Below are positions 22,101 to 52,800 of a stretch of DNA of 64,000 nt, one piece after another. Positions within the stretch are counted from its first letter, which is position 1, and each line of letters starts with the position of its first letter. The DNA comes from Halichondria panicea (Eukaryota > Porifera > Demospongiae > Suberitida > Halichondriidae). Both the position numbers and the translations under genes were made by a program. Location of the stretch: the NCBI RefSeq assembly GCF_963675165.1, contig NC_087387.1, positions 1,543,501 through 1,607,500 of the forward strand, in the 5' to 3' direction. Below the pieces are notes generated by a model that was not told where the DNA came from, did no database searches, and saw nothing but the letters and a program-made list of their open reading frames with translations.

Positions 22101-24915
22101 CCTCTATGGCAAAAATTATTAGACTGTGCGTAAAGCCGGAAACTGTAATCAAATTGATTCCCCTCACACTCCCACATACACCCAGGCGTTTCATCTCCAT
22201 GGTCACTCAGGGGAGGAGGAGGCTGGTGCTGAAGAGGATCAGTCGTTCATTTGGAAGGGCAGTGTTATCATCGCTGGCACTTATTTCTTCTTTCTGTTTG
22301 AGACCATCCTCCATTCTCGTACAGCTCACCGCCATACGCATGAGGTAAATCCAATTCCACAAGCACTGTCTGTATCATTGTTACTTTGTTTTTTCTTAAT
22401 ACAATGTAGGGTGAAACTGTAACAGGGAAAATTGACAACAAGGAAGCTGACACATCTTCAGTACACAGTAATGATGGTCTGCTCACTGACACTGACACTG
22501 AGAAGCGTTATGGAGGAACTGGTAAACATGAGGGGGGCAAAGAGCATACAGAGTCTGTGAAAACAGAAGAGCCACAAGTTCGAGTCTACACTGCTGTAAG
22601 TTATTGGCGTCATGTACGACTGTGACTGTACAATGTACAATGTACAATGTAGTGCAAGTACACGTATTTGTCTACTTTTACCACAACTCGTTTCTTGTAT
22701 CCAACGGCATTCTTAACTAAACTTTGAATGCATGTACATTTATTTTTGTATCAAACCATTGATACACCAATGAATTGTTTGTATTTGTTTCTCTTGTGTA
22801 GATGGATACAAACTGTTTTGCAAGGACAGTGCAGTATCTGTTCAAAATGAAACCTCTAGCCTGGCTCATCATATTTGGAGACGCTATCCACAACTTTGCT
22901 GATGGTTTGGCTCTGGGGGCAGCCATTGCTCAGAGCCTCTCTCTTGGAGTCAGCACTATGATCGCTCTCATCTTCCACGAGATACCTCACGAACTAGGTA
23001 AGTGAGTGCTTATGATAATCATGGTGTTGTGATGTTAAGTTACGTGTACAGTTAGACGCACAACTGTAGGTAGTTACTAATTGGTGTAGCTATGTGTAGC
23101 TACATACTGCCGATAGGTGCGTGGGTGTGATAGGTTGATGTGGTTTATGTGTAATTATAGCTTCACTTTGACGAAATATTTATGTGTGAGTGTGAGTATT
23201 CTGTGCACTTTAGAGCTAGAGTAAACTTTTCTAACCATCGACAATTTTCTTTCCTGCTGAACTATGAAAGTGGTTATAATAACATACGTAGCTCATAATT
23301 TACAAACACACACACACACTAAAGGTGATTTTGTGATTCTCCTGTCTACTGGGATGCGATGGCACACTGCACTCTTCTTTAGTCTTGTTTCACAAATCAC
23401 CGGGATTGCCGCTTTCTTTGTGGGCGTGGCTATCAGTACAACCAGTGAGGATGCCAACGGTTGGATACTGGCCGTGGCAGCTGGGATCTTCCTCTATATT
23501 GCTCTCGTCGATTTGGTGAGCTAATTATAAAATATTAACAGCAGCTAAGCTGAGCTAAGCTGAGCAATTAGAAGTAGTTGTAGCCACAACAGCCTTGTTG
23601 TAACAATACCGTAGTTGATGTAATTACAGCGCCAGTCTAATTAAACGAAATTCGAAATTGTGATGGCCATAATTATACCACCATACATGTATAAATTCTG
23701 TACATATCTTGCAAAAATAATAATTTTTTTCTGGTGCTGTAATTACATCAACTACGGTAACAAGCATAGTAGGGTTTTTACAGTGGTTGTCACTAGTAAC
23801 AAGTATATGCTTAGCCTAGTATCAAGAGCAGGGCTTCATAGAGAGGGGGGGGCACAGGGGGGGCGCTCGCCCCCCCTGGCAGTTGTATTGAAAATATAGG
23901 CCATAGTACACATGCAGTGTTACGGCCTGTGACACACCAACCAAACAAAGAGCTTGCCTTAATATTCATAACAGCAACAATGAGTTCTTTACGATTAATT
24001 AAACTGCTATTCTTCTACTCTTTCTGTTCCATATGTCCACAATTTCTTATTCTAAGTCACTATCTGTAAGTACAGAGGGTGATTCAAGAGCGACTTTCAT
24101 TAAGAAAGGCTTGTGTCTCTCAGGCTATGGCTTTTATCTAGTACCATTCAGTCTAGGCAATTGAATTTCTGCATTTTTATTACATTCCACAATACTACAA
24201 TACCCCTAAAACTGACACCACAGTTCCTAGAATGCACCAGATGCAATGTACGACACTCTAAACACAACAATTTCCTGGGGGAGACCCCCCTAGATGGCCG
24301 TGTGCGTTAGCATACGGATAATCGCCTCGCCCCCCCCCCCCATTTTTCTGAAATGTTGATTTGCCCCCCCCCCCTGTCAATTTTTTCTGTATGAAGGCCT
24401 AAAGAGTTATGAACTCTTGCTAGTATAAATGAGCTGTCTATCAGTACAAAACGAATCGTAAAAGGCCCTGGGGTAGTTGGAGTTCTAGGGTAGTACTCAG
24501 AGGAGGTCCGACATGCGTGCACAAATCACTACAAGTTCAATGCATTGTGGTCATTGCGGTCACATGATATAACGTCCAGGCCAAAGACACTAGTACTTGT
24601 AGTGATTCGTGCACGTGTGTCGGACCTCCTCTGGGTAGTACTATACCCTCCCTTTTAGAGCTCTAAGAGTTGTGCTTGTAGAGTGGGAAAACACCCGTTC
24701 TTACACATGCATGTTCTTATCCTAGAACATTTCCTGCACGTTGTGTCAATATCTTTTACTCCCTGCAGCTTCCAGGATTAATTCACATATCTGACAAGGG
24801 TTGTGTTTGGTGGGGGAGGTTTGCCATGATCAACCTCGGATTCACGCTCTCCTTTATTGCTCTTCTACTGTTGGCCATCTTCGAAGATGAACTAAATAAA
24901 CTCATCTCATCGTAG
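19108..24915 (+). CDS. ZIP-C, divergent LIV-1 family zinc transporter
   Basis: Predicted zinc importer of about 482 aa. Coding exons: 19108-19195 (signal peptide MDFLQVMLLTQYLLL), 20533-20582, 20896-21142, 21907-22091, 22186-22344, 22410-22595, 22802-22997, 23325-23515, 24769-24915. All splice sites are GT/AG and phases match those of ZIP-A/B/D, so the exon map is conserved. The ectodomain is divergent but keeps the CCLENGT motif and adds DDHDHDHMSS. Exon 5 ends RTAHRHTHE. Exon 6, the cytosolic loop, is unrelated in sequence. Exon 7 keeps HNFADGLALGAA and HEIPHELG at about residues 335 and 364. The core of exon 7 is nearly identical at DNA level to the other copies while flanking exons are not, which suggests gene conversion. 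The last exon was copied into both inverted arms. Confidence 0.9.
19927..20494. mobile_element. 568-bp TIR element in ZIP-C intron 1
   Basis: Same family as 4237-4770, with ends CATAGATAGAGCAAAGAGGG and ...CTTTATCTATG and a perfect 7-bp target duplication, GTTCTAC (19920-19926 and 20495-20501). The short ORFs inside are not recognisable proteins. Confidence 0.85.
21405..21613. mobile_element. ~209-bp TIR element in ZIP-C intron 3
   Basis: Inverted ends TACCTTAAGGTGACATATTT and AAATATGTCACCTTAAGGTA. Non-coding, AT-rich, with TTTTGCG-type motifs inside. A nearby ~50-bp unit (CTGCTAATACAACTTCGGGC) is tandemly repeated at about 21,269-21,345. Confidence 0.75.
21709..21827. repeat. Inverted repeat in ZIP-C intron 3
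   Basis: GTGCTGGACTATGGAATTTC pairs with GAAAATTCATAGTCCAGCAC about 120 bp downstream. MITE-like hairpin with no target duplication identified. Confidence 0.65.
23608..23758. mobile_element. 151-bp TIR element in ZIP-C intron 8
   Basis: ACCGTAGTTGATGTAATTAC and GTAATTACATCAACTACGGT form near-perfect ends of about 27 bp around a short AT-rich core. Non-coding MITE. Confidence 0.75.
24498..24633. mobile_element. 136-bp MITE, CAGAGGAGGTCCGACA family, with perfect 9-bp TSD
   Basis: Palindromic element with ends CAGAGGAGGTCCGACATG and TGTCGGACCTCCTCTG, flanked by perfect GGTAGTACT repeats (24489-24497 and 24634-24642). It lies in ZIP-C intron 8. A 9-bp duplication points to a Mutator-like or related mechanism, but no transposase is present. 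Confidence 0.88.
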
Positions 24916-25158
24916 CACATTTCAAATTTTAATTACATATTGTTTTTGATTCTCCTGTTTTCATGATTCCTTAGGAGACACACATACTTGCAAATGTGTG
25001 TGTGCCATGTCCCTTGGTGTGAATTTTGTGTACACCGTTATATGGCTGTGATGTCATACATTGTTACATAATCGATAATAATACTCTTGATACTCTATTA
25101 AAACAGCCGGCCGGCAAGCTACCGAGCTACGAAGATCTTCTCGTAAGCTTGCTGTGCA

Positions 25159-31356
<6,198 letters not shown>

Positions 31357-31580
31357 AAATATCACGGACTTTAATTTTGAGTTTTCATTTAATTGCACCC
31401 ATTTTGAAGTTTGGGTTTTGTAGCTTTAATTTTTGTAGGTTTGAATCATAAATATTATGTTGATTATACCGTTTTCAAAACTGTATGTTTTTTGTGATTG
31501 ACATTATTGTCAATAATTAGTATCAAAATTGTTATACAGAATTACAATGTGAAGCAGTAATTAAATAGTCCTGTGGTGTG

Positions 31581-43212
<11,632 letters not shown>

Positions 43213-43863
43213 CCTGAGCTTTCTGTGGGTCGATAAAAGAACATTTTATAGCAAATAAAACTGGTCAGACATGATGAAGTATTAAATTATGGGATGGTTT
43301 GTAGATCTACTCACTAGTAATCTCCATTGCTTTGTGCTAAAGCTAGAGGCTATAAATAGGCTGTGCATCAACTGTACACAAAGATGCCAAGAGTATTGCC
43401 ATGTGGTCGTCATGCTAACATGGACCTGACGAGCCCCACCCCCAAAACATACAAAACTCTTCTTTCAAGTGCAACAACAGTTCCATGGATTCTTGCAAAC
43501 TGCTAGGGAATTTTCTGAGCCTTTATTTGATCTTTGAGCTCTATTATAAGCAACTTACAGATAGCTTAGTCTGTTACTTTCTTGCTTGTGCAGCTATCTT
43601 GATATGGCCCCCCCAGCTTGAATTGCTTTCTCTACCACAAGTGGGCGTATCTCACTGCACTGCACGTGAAATCATGAAACAATATTCATAGTTACCCTTT
43701 GAATATTGCTGTCCATCCTTGATTAAATCTACATGTAGCTAACTAGGTCCTTTATTAGCAAGCTTCTTCTCTGTGCCAAGCAAAGAATTGCCAGTATTAT
43801 AGCTGGATATTTACAATTGCCATACAGAGAGAGTTATAACTTGTTCACAGTCTAAACCAGGAG
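43213..43863. promoter_or_regulatory. Shared 5' region of myosin I (minus) and RIC1 (plus)
   Basis: The two start codons are 651 bp apart and point away from each other, so both promoters must lie here or in upstream leader introns. A CCCACAG acceptor-like site 10 bp before the myosin ATG suggests a non-coding 5' exon. No TATA box can be assigned with confidence. Confidence 0.5.
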
Positions 43864-46800
43864 ATGTATTTTCCAGTGGGTTGGCCCACTGTGCTGAAGT
43901 CTAATGGTGCTACCGGTGGACAACCAGTCAAGTTGTTGAGGCATCGGACAAAGGACTATGTTGTTGAAGTGAGGGAACAGTCCGTGGCTTTCTGGCAGAG
44001 TCGAGTGAGTTGTTCCATATAAAGCACACTTTACCATATTCTTTAATACTGTACTACACATTGCAGCACACCCACCACACACCCACCACCCACACACACA
44101 CCCATCACACACACACATACCTCCCATCACATGCGTACCTAATGAACACACACATTCTATTCACATAATATTTTCCTCCCCCACCCCACACACGTCCCAA
44201 TCACATACCCCACCCCCACACACACACTGCAGCTGTGTGTACTGGCAGCCTCGTATGTGCGAGGGGAGGAGTGTGTCACTAAGCATGGGCCCACTTGTGA
44301 GGCTTCCATCAGACCAGACGGATCCATGGTTGTCATTGCTGTGAGTCATGGTTGTCATGCATACAGACACTGTACATGTATGTACTAAGAGAGAGCCACT
44401 GTAATAGAGGCACGCACAAATTAATTTCGTGCTCAAATTGAACTGAGAAAATGATGTAAGCTTTAGATGGCGCGTCATTTAGAGTGACAGCCATATTGCA
44501 AGATAATACATGTAAGTAGCTTTCATTTGGCGTACAATTAAAGCCCAAAACATTTGTTCAAGTTGGCACTAATAGAGTGGCGCCTTTATTGGACGTTTTT
44601 ATGGTAGTGATTTACATGACTATTGTAGTTGTTGAAATTGTGTTCACTGAATTATGAGTATATTTTACAGATATGAATGTGTGCATGTACACATGGTATA
44701 CATGTACTGTGGCCAGTGTGTGCTTGTTTTGCTTATGTACATGTATATACGTATGTTTTGTTCATGTTTATTCATTGTTTACAGACCACCAAAGGTCACC
44801 TGTTGTTCCTGAGGGTTCAGTACGAGCAGTTCTCACCTGACCAGCAGACACACTACTCCACCAGAGAGCATGGCATGTGAGGCAATAATACCATGGTAAC
44901 ACTACGCTAGATCTGCACCATTCAATGGGGAGCACTTTCACTGTATTACATACTACATGTACTAAGCGATTCTGTGTCCTTGAATTTTCCCAGTATCTCC
45001 TCCAAAGCTATATTAGACAACTTCATTTTTTGTTTCATTTCTCTAGTCCTTTGGTTATAGTTGCTATACCGACACACCACACCCACTAGCCTTCTACACC
45101 ATGGTGCTCAGCCCTCCAGTGAGGGACGGTCCTTCGAGGCGGTCACTATCTCCTTCATCACTGAGACAGCTGTCGTAGGGGGAATCACCAGGTGAGTTCA
45201 ATTGTATTGCGGACCAGAGGAGGTCCGACATGTGTGCATGAATCACTACAAGTTCAGTGCATTGTGGCCAGGCATTATCACGTGACACCGCAATGACATC
45301 AATGCACTGAACTTGTAGTGATTTGTGCACGCATGTCGGACCTCCTCTGTTGCAGGACTACTGAATATTGTCCCATCCATCCATACACTAGAACTATAAA
45401 TTATGTACACATAATATGCATGTAATTATTTGTTGAATTTTGTCTATAATTATAATGCTTGCAGCCTATACAATCACCGTCAGTGTGTATGTACGTGTAT
45501 TTTGCACTATGAACACAATGTACGTGTATCTGATTGTGCAAAAGAACAATTGAATTTTAGCTTAAAATGACTGACTGCCAAAAATTGTTTCAGTGCTCAA
45601 TTGCCGTATTAACAATTGATCCTTTCCACAGTTTGGTGAATGTGAGTGGTGGGCTGGTGGTTGCCACGGGTTACGGGATGCTACACAGAGTCAGCTGGGA
45701 CGGGAGATTCGATGGCTCCCTCCAGATCAACCTCAGTCTAGTGCCCTTCACCACAGACCTTCTGCCAGAGACCAGAGGTAGGTGGTCCATTGGCGGGTTG
45801 AATTAAGCAACAGTGTACTGCTTACATTGCATGTACCATAGTACATGCAGTAGTACATACATTTAGTAAGTGTATCGTTAAAGGGCTATTAACCTGTAGG
45901 TGTGCTGGTTACCGTGTAGCAAGTTGCAGTAGCCCACAGTACTGTAAGAGGAGGGGGGGGGGGGGGATATCTTTCCGGTATAGGCCTATTAACTGTAGGT
46001 GTGCTGGTTACCGTGTAGCAAGTTGCAGTAGCCCACAGTACTGTAAGAGGAGGGGGGGGGGGGGATATCTTTCCGGTATAGGCCTATTAACTGTAGGTGT
46101 GCTGGTTACCGTGTAGCAAGTTGCAGTAGCCCACAGTACTGTAGGAGGAGGGGGGGGGATATCTTTCCAGTATAGGCCTATTAACTGTAGGTGTGCTGGT
46201 TACCGTGTAGCAAGTTGCAGTAGCCCACAGTACTGTAAGAGGAGGGGGGGGGGGGGGATATCTTTCCGGTATAGGCCTATTAACTGTAGGTGTGCTGGTT
46301 ACCGTGTAGCAAGTTGCAGTAGCCCACAGTACTGTAGGAGGAGGGGGGGGGGATATCTTTCCAGTATAGGCCTATTAACTGTAGGTGTGCTGGTTACCGT
46401 GTAGCAAGTTGCAGTAGCCCACAGTACTGTAGGAGGAGGGGGGGGGGATATCTTTCCAGTATAGGCCTATTAACCTGTAGGTGTGCTGGTTACCGTGTAG
46501 CAAGTTGCAGTAGCCCACAGATACTATAGGAGGAGGGGGGGGGGATATCTTTCCAGTATAGGCCTATTAACTGTAGGTGTGCTGGTTACCGTGTAGCAAG
46601 TTGCAGTAGCCCACAGGTACTATAGGAGGGGGGGGGGATATCTTTCAGTATTGCATTATTTAACGTTTCTTGTTGGTAGTGTCTTAATAACCAATTTCAA
46701 CAGTATTGTATGTTACTGACCAACCACTTTTGGAAGCATCTTCAAAGAGACTCAGGTTCTCAGATTTGCTCTGATTCTTTGTCTAGTTTGGTATAAATTA

Positions 46801-49800
46801 GTAGTTTTAAGGTAAGTAGTATGATGTACTGGTTAGATTTGTGATAAAGTTCTTTTTATAGCCATACAGTATAATTATTGATGTGCAGTAGTAACTAGTA
46901 ACTCCAATAGAAGTTACCAGGAGTGCATGTCACTGCATTCATACCGTTTGCAGAGGAGAATGATCAAAGGTTTTAGTAAATAATCTGCTATTCGTAATTT
47001 ATCAATCATCTAACTTTCCTTTGGTATCTCCATCCACGTGGTTCGTTTGCAGTATCAAAACATGGTCAGATAATACACAAAGACCATTTCTACCCAGAGT
47101 CAGAGCTGTTCCTAACAGAGTTAGCATGCTCAGGACATTCAGCCACTCTGCTGGAGTGAGCTGGCTGAATACATAGATTGGAGATACCAAAGGAAGAGTA
47201 GATGTGCTTGAAATGCAATTTTAAGTCTTTGTTCTCCAGTTATGGCTAATTTTACTTACAGTGAAGGCTGTTGCAGTCTCTTCAGAATCTTTCGTAGCAT
47301 CATCTGACAGTTCACATAAAGTTTCTATTCGGTTAGCCTTGCACTAAAGTGCTAGCTTCTGTTAGCTACAAGAGTCAGAAAAGAGTTGCAAAACTGTACC
47401 GTACTGTTAGAATGCAGTAGCCATTGCGAACTTTAACCTATGCTATTAGACACCCCCCTATTTCTGCGAACATTCACCTAACCGTTATAAAAGCGAAAAC
47501 TCGGCCTGGGATCGAGGCTAGGTCATAATTATGAGTAAGCAAGATCTAGTCAGCATGAGGCTGAGGCTACAAGCGTAGATACCATAAATCACTATCTATA
47601 CTGCAAGTTATAAGTGGGGGCGGCCCCATATCGCTGGAGGGGCCTAGCCTCGAGACCAGGCCGTTCGATTGTCTGAAAGAATGCCTGGTCAAGTTCCAAT
47701 GTAGAACTCGTCTAGCTGAGTCAGCGAGTCAGCGAGTGGTTATAGGCTTGAGTAGTTGTGAACATGATTGCGAACTGCAAATACAACAATACTATATATA
47801 GCTAGCTGCACGTTACTGTGAGCATCATAATGATATTCACGGGTGAGTATGGTCGTTGCGGGCAATTATCAGTCCAAAAAATTCCTGGACCAATTAGACG
47901 AGTTCTATGTTGGAACTTGCCTGGTCTCGAGGCTACTCAAAGCAGAGGAGGTACGACACACATCTCGTGATCTCTCTTTTAATTGCATTCCAATCTTTTT
48001 GACATTTACGAGATATGTTTGCTACAAGAAGTGAGAGCACTGCACCCTTTATAAAAATCTGGACGAGTTTTAACCAGGACCTCAGCTGGAGAAACACTAT
48101 AGCTAGCCATAGAGACCTTGAGAACACATATATAGAGCTAGCTAAGACAGTCAGTTACAAACTTTCTACAAGCCTAGAGTTTGTTGTGGCAAGCTAGGTC
48201 GCGTTAAACTGCCAAACGTCATCACAATAGAATTCAACAAAAAAAGTGTTATACTTCCAAGTGCTAGTGAAATAGGCCCGTGGGTTTCCTGGCATTGAAA
48301 CGCGAGTACGAAAATTTCTACTGAGGGCTCTGAAGCCAAATAGCAAAATTTGCAGCAAATATTTCTTGGTATATATGATTTGTAAAGCAGCATTTGCAAA
48401 CCAGGAGTGGAGAGATGCAGTGGTATATTAATTGTTTCTGGCTATTTTTGTTTGCAGTCCACTAGTTGTAGCCCTGCATCTATAAAGGCATTGCATACAC
48501 ACATTATTGTGTGGTGCGTGGAGAAGTTGTATAGTAAGTTTCAATGTGTGTTTCCGAATATAGATCTACATTATTATACAGCAGTTTTAAGCACCTTTGC
48601 AACATATGAACACACAAGCATGAAACCACAATGTACTATTGTAATAAATTGTGGTTACTTAAATTTGGTGCATGGGAGACCATCTGCAGTAGTACTGTCC
48701 AGTGGTGTACTACAGTACTAAAAGTAGGAACCAGGCCCCTAACACTGCATGCTTGCTTTTTGCCCAATGCAAGCTCAATTGAATCAAGCTTTTAATTGTA
48801 CGCACATTTTATACACCAATCAATCCCCAGAGCATACACAATTTTTTTAGGGGACTACCCCAAAACCCCAATATGTGTGCACATGCGTATCAGCTCCCCT
48901 TTCAAACTATCCATGCTCTCTAAGTGATAACTCTCTTCCTACACCACTGCTATCACTGCTGTCAATAATTATGGTCACATTTCAAATTGCTAGCTATTTT
49001 TTCTATGTGATATGAGATAGACCAAGTACACACCTCTGGTACACTGGCCATTCTCCATATCACGTCTGTGGAGTAGGCCTTATACTGCAACCTTGTATAG
49101 CTAGATCTATAGTTGTTGTGTTAGTACACTGGCCAATTTTGATTTGATCATAGATTGAAAAGGAAGGGGATTGGAAACGACCAGGCCTCCCTGTGTAAAT
49201 GGTTGAAACACTCCGCGTTATGATTTCGCGCTCGCGATTATTTTTGTTTTGACCGTACTCTGGTTGTATTTCAACTGTTTCTAGCTCTCCTATCCACTAG
49301 CGATCACTCAGAGGCTGGGAGGTTACTCTAGAGAAGTAAGTTTACACCACTGACAAGCTCTAACTTGTCTAAGTCCGCTGTCTTTACTCTGTTTTTAGTT
49401 TTTGTTGAGTATAGCTTAAATTACTCCATGTCAACTTTTCTCTTTCCCTGTTGCGAAGCCTAAACAGCAAAAGACATTGCTTGACTTGGTTATTATGTAT
49501 CTAAGTGCTATATAGAATGGTTTCATGCCATGGATAAGCTTTACTGTTCATAAACGTTTGCAGTATAGTCCTTCAAACTGCTTTAGTATACTTTTAGACA
49601 CACCACGGGCCTTGACCTCTCACGACTTCATAGTAAGGGCTATTCCTTCTTTTAGAGCATTTATTTGTTTAGTGATAGTGGTTGCGTTGCTTAGTCGACC
49701 TTTTAGAGCTATATTCTCTTTACTTTTTAGAGTATTCAACATTAAAAGTGATCAATTTCATCATTTCTATGTACAGCACATTGTATGGCAGCCAAGACAG

Positions 49801-52800
49801 GTAATGAGCATGCTGACTATAAAATAATCCCTGTGTAGTTTTAGCCACGCCCTATAACGCGGAGTGTTTCACGCAAAAATATTCGTTTCCAATCCCCTTC
49901 CTTTTCAATCTATGATATTTGATACTGCAAATTAGTAAAGAAACCGCTCAAGTATAGTCCTGCATGTAGTCCATGTTTACATTGTGGGTTACATTATGGT
50001 TTACCCATTTGTGTGTGTGTGTGTGTGTTGCAAAGGTGCTTAAAACTGCTGTATATATTCACAGCCTTGTCTCCCACACATGCAGTAGTTCAATGATAAT
50101 GAATCTAGTTTTTATAGCAAACATGTGATCCTGTGACTGCAATTAGGCAGTGCAAAGATACTGTAAAGCAGCATTTGCAAACCAGGAGTGGAGAGATGTA
50201 GTGGTATTAATTGTTTCTGGCTATTTTTGTTTGCAGTCCACTAGTTGTAGCCCTGCATCAAATATAATTATAAAGGCATTGCATACTGATACACACATTA
50301 TTGTGTGGTGCATGGAGAAGTTGTATAGTAAGTTTCAATGTGTGTTTCCGAATAGGTCTACATATATATATTCACAGCCTTGTCTCCCACACATGCAGTA
50401 GTTCAATGGTAATGAATCTAGTTTTTATAGCAAACATGTGATCCTGTGACTGCAATTAGGTAGTGCAAAGATATTGTAAAGCAGTATTTGTATAGCAGGA
50501 GTGAAAAGATGCAGTGCATTGTTATATTACTGGCTATTTTGCTTGCGAGCAGTGGAGTGGCTGTAGCTGCGAGCATTGGAGTGGTTGCAGCTGACAGCAG
50601 TGGAGTGGTTGCAGCTGACAGCAGTGGAGTGGTTGCAGCTGACAGCAGTGGAGTGGTTGTAGCTGATAGCTCTGCAGTGTCTAATTGGTGCAATATCAGT
50701 GTGCCTTGCTCGAGCAATATCAGCGTGCCTTGGAGCAATATCAGCAGCAACTGTATCAATAGCAGCGACTACCTGAGAATTGAGAGCTCCCTTCTGAACA
50801 GGCCGCAAAACTTGGTGAATTTGTATCAAGCTTTCTTTCCCACCAATAGACAAGCAAGCATTTCAGTTCAAGTCACCTACCACTTTACTGGCAACCCTGA
50901 TGAAACAGTGACCTATCGATGGCTTGACTCCTCTGTCTTGATGCTGATTCGTAGCGACTTGCTTCATTATCTCTCTCTATTCACGTACGGTGTCAAGATA
51001 AATCACGCAAATATCATCCTTGACCCAATTTGTGGGTTTCCAAGTGATGACAATGTTACCCCAGATTCAGATTCAAGTGACTATTGCAATGTGTCTGACA
51101 GCACTGGTCATCATCTACTCAACAATCTGACAATTAATGTAAGTGCTGAAAAGTTGCAATATGTCGTAGTCTGTAGATTAGATAACTATCGGGCTGGTTA
51201 ATTAACAGGAGAGCTGATCATAATATCTATACATTGACAATCACGCTCGTTTGACAAACAATTATAATTAACTGTATATATAGGCCTCTACACTGTGCAG
51301 TGTCTATATACATGTATATACTGAGCTTTTATCTCGTATGCATACTGCAGCTTCTCTCTTATGCTCTGCATCGAAATTCGGTGATACACAATGGAATTGA
51401 CTCGTCAATTGAAAGTGGATACTCTGTGTACGTTTTTAATACTACCGGAAACCACGGTGACTATTGTATCTTTGATGAATATAACAAATTTTTTGTTTTA
51501 AGGACACGGTTGTTTATTGCCTTTGGACTGTTGGAACTAACAAGTGTGTTTTCCATTCCTATGCTATTGGCTAGTATTTATGGCGAGTTTAAAAGGAAAA
51601 TGAGTAGTACTGATAACAATGGCAACGAAAATAACCTTAGATACTTTGTTTGGGCAACTCTTATATTGATTGTACTGATTATTCCATTGCTCTTGTTCTG
51701 TAATATCTATGCGATTTGCAATGGCTTGAGCTTACCACAAACAAAATATACCGACATTGTTGGAGGCTTTATAGCAATGGCTGCTGCTATGATTTTTCTC
51801 CCTGCGGTAGATCTACAAGCAGCAATCTATGTTGTGAGGTTTTACTTTATTGTTGAAAAAAAACAACAACCCCAGGATGATGATGATAGACATGAGCATG
51901 AGATAAACTGCTTTGGCTTTCCGGATATTGCGAATACTGAACATAAATGCATATGTCTAAATGATTTCGGTCACATTGGTGCCATTTTTGCTGTAACATG
52001 GTTCACTCAACTTGTACTTTTCAATTCTATTTATGTGTTCATTGGAGCCATAGCTGCCCCTGTGGAAACTGGCTCACTTCTTCTCTTGTACATTACAAGC
52101 CTCTTTGCACTGATATCATTCGTTGCTATGATCCTTAAAGTTTTCCTCAAAATACTACCGGCAGTAGATACACAACCGGCAGTAGATACACAATCGGCAG
52201 CTACACAACTGGAAGTAGATACACAACCGGCAGTAGATACACAATCGGAAACTACACAACTGGTGGAAGTAGAGATACACCTGGAAGCTACACAACCGGC
52301 AGTAGATACACAACCGGCAGTAGATACACAACCGGCAGTAGATACACAACCGGAAGTAGATATACAACCGGCACCGGAAGCAGATACACAACCAGCAGCT
52401 ACACAACAGGGAGTAGATACACAACAGGGAGTAGCTACACAACCAAACAATCCAAGAGGAATATTTTGTACTCCTCGTCGAGTCTACTTTGTACCTTTTC
52501 TATTTTTGGTTTTAGTACTGGCCTCTGGTATCGGTGTTTTTGTTTCATTCATGTACATCTATATAACATTGAACCAGGAGTACCGAAACAACCGTGGTAT
52601 ACTGACCTTCCTTGGGACTCTCCTCCCCTCTCTCCTTGCGTCAACCTCGGGGTATTTCTGGACGAGGATTATGCCATGCATTGGAAAGAGGAACAAAGAA
52701 CCACTAAGCGATACAGAAATAAGGGAAAAAATGATATCAATGGAGACTTGTCTACAAAAGATTGCCAAGTCGCTAGATGAAATTAATGCAAAAACTGGTC

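Noticed and set aside
45109..45191. Apparent frameshift in RIC1 exon 4
   Set aside because: It disappears when the acceptor CCCACTAG before 45090 is used: phases then agree on both sides and the frame is open.
45881..46650. Regular ~95-bp repeats considered as an RNA or CRISPR-like array
   Set aside because: Whole units repeat, including the interval between conserved parts, so nothing acts as a variable spacer.
49525..49827. 100-aa ORF within the 766-bp TIR element as a transposase
   Set aside because: Too short and without a DDE/DDD-type motif or zinc finger; most likely a chance ORF in a non-autonomous element.
52031..52450. Cys-rich minus-strand ORFs ([12 protein letters not shown]...)
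   Set aside because: They are the antisense of the PAVDTQ coding repeats of the nested gene.
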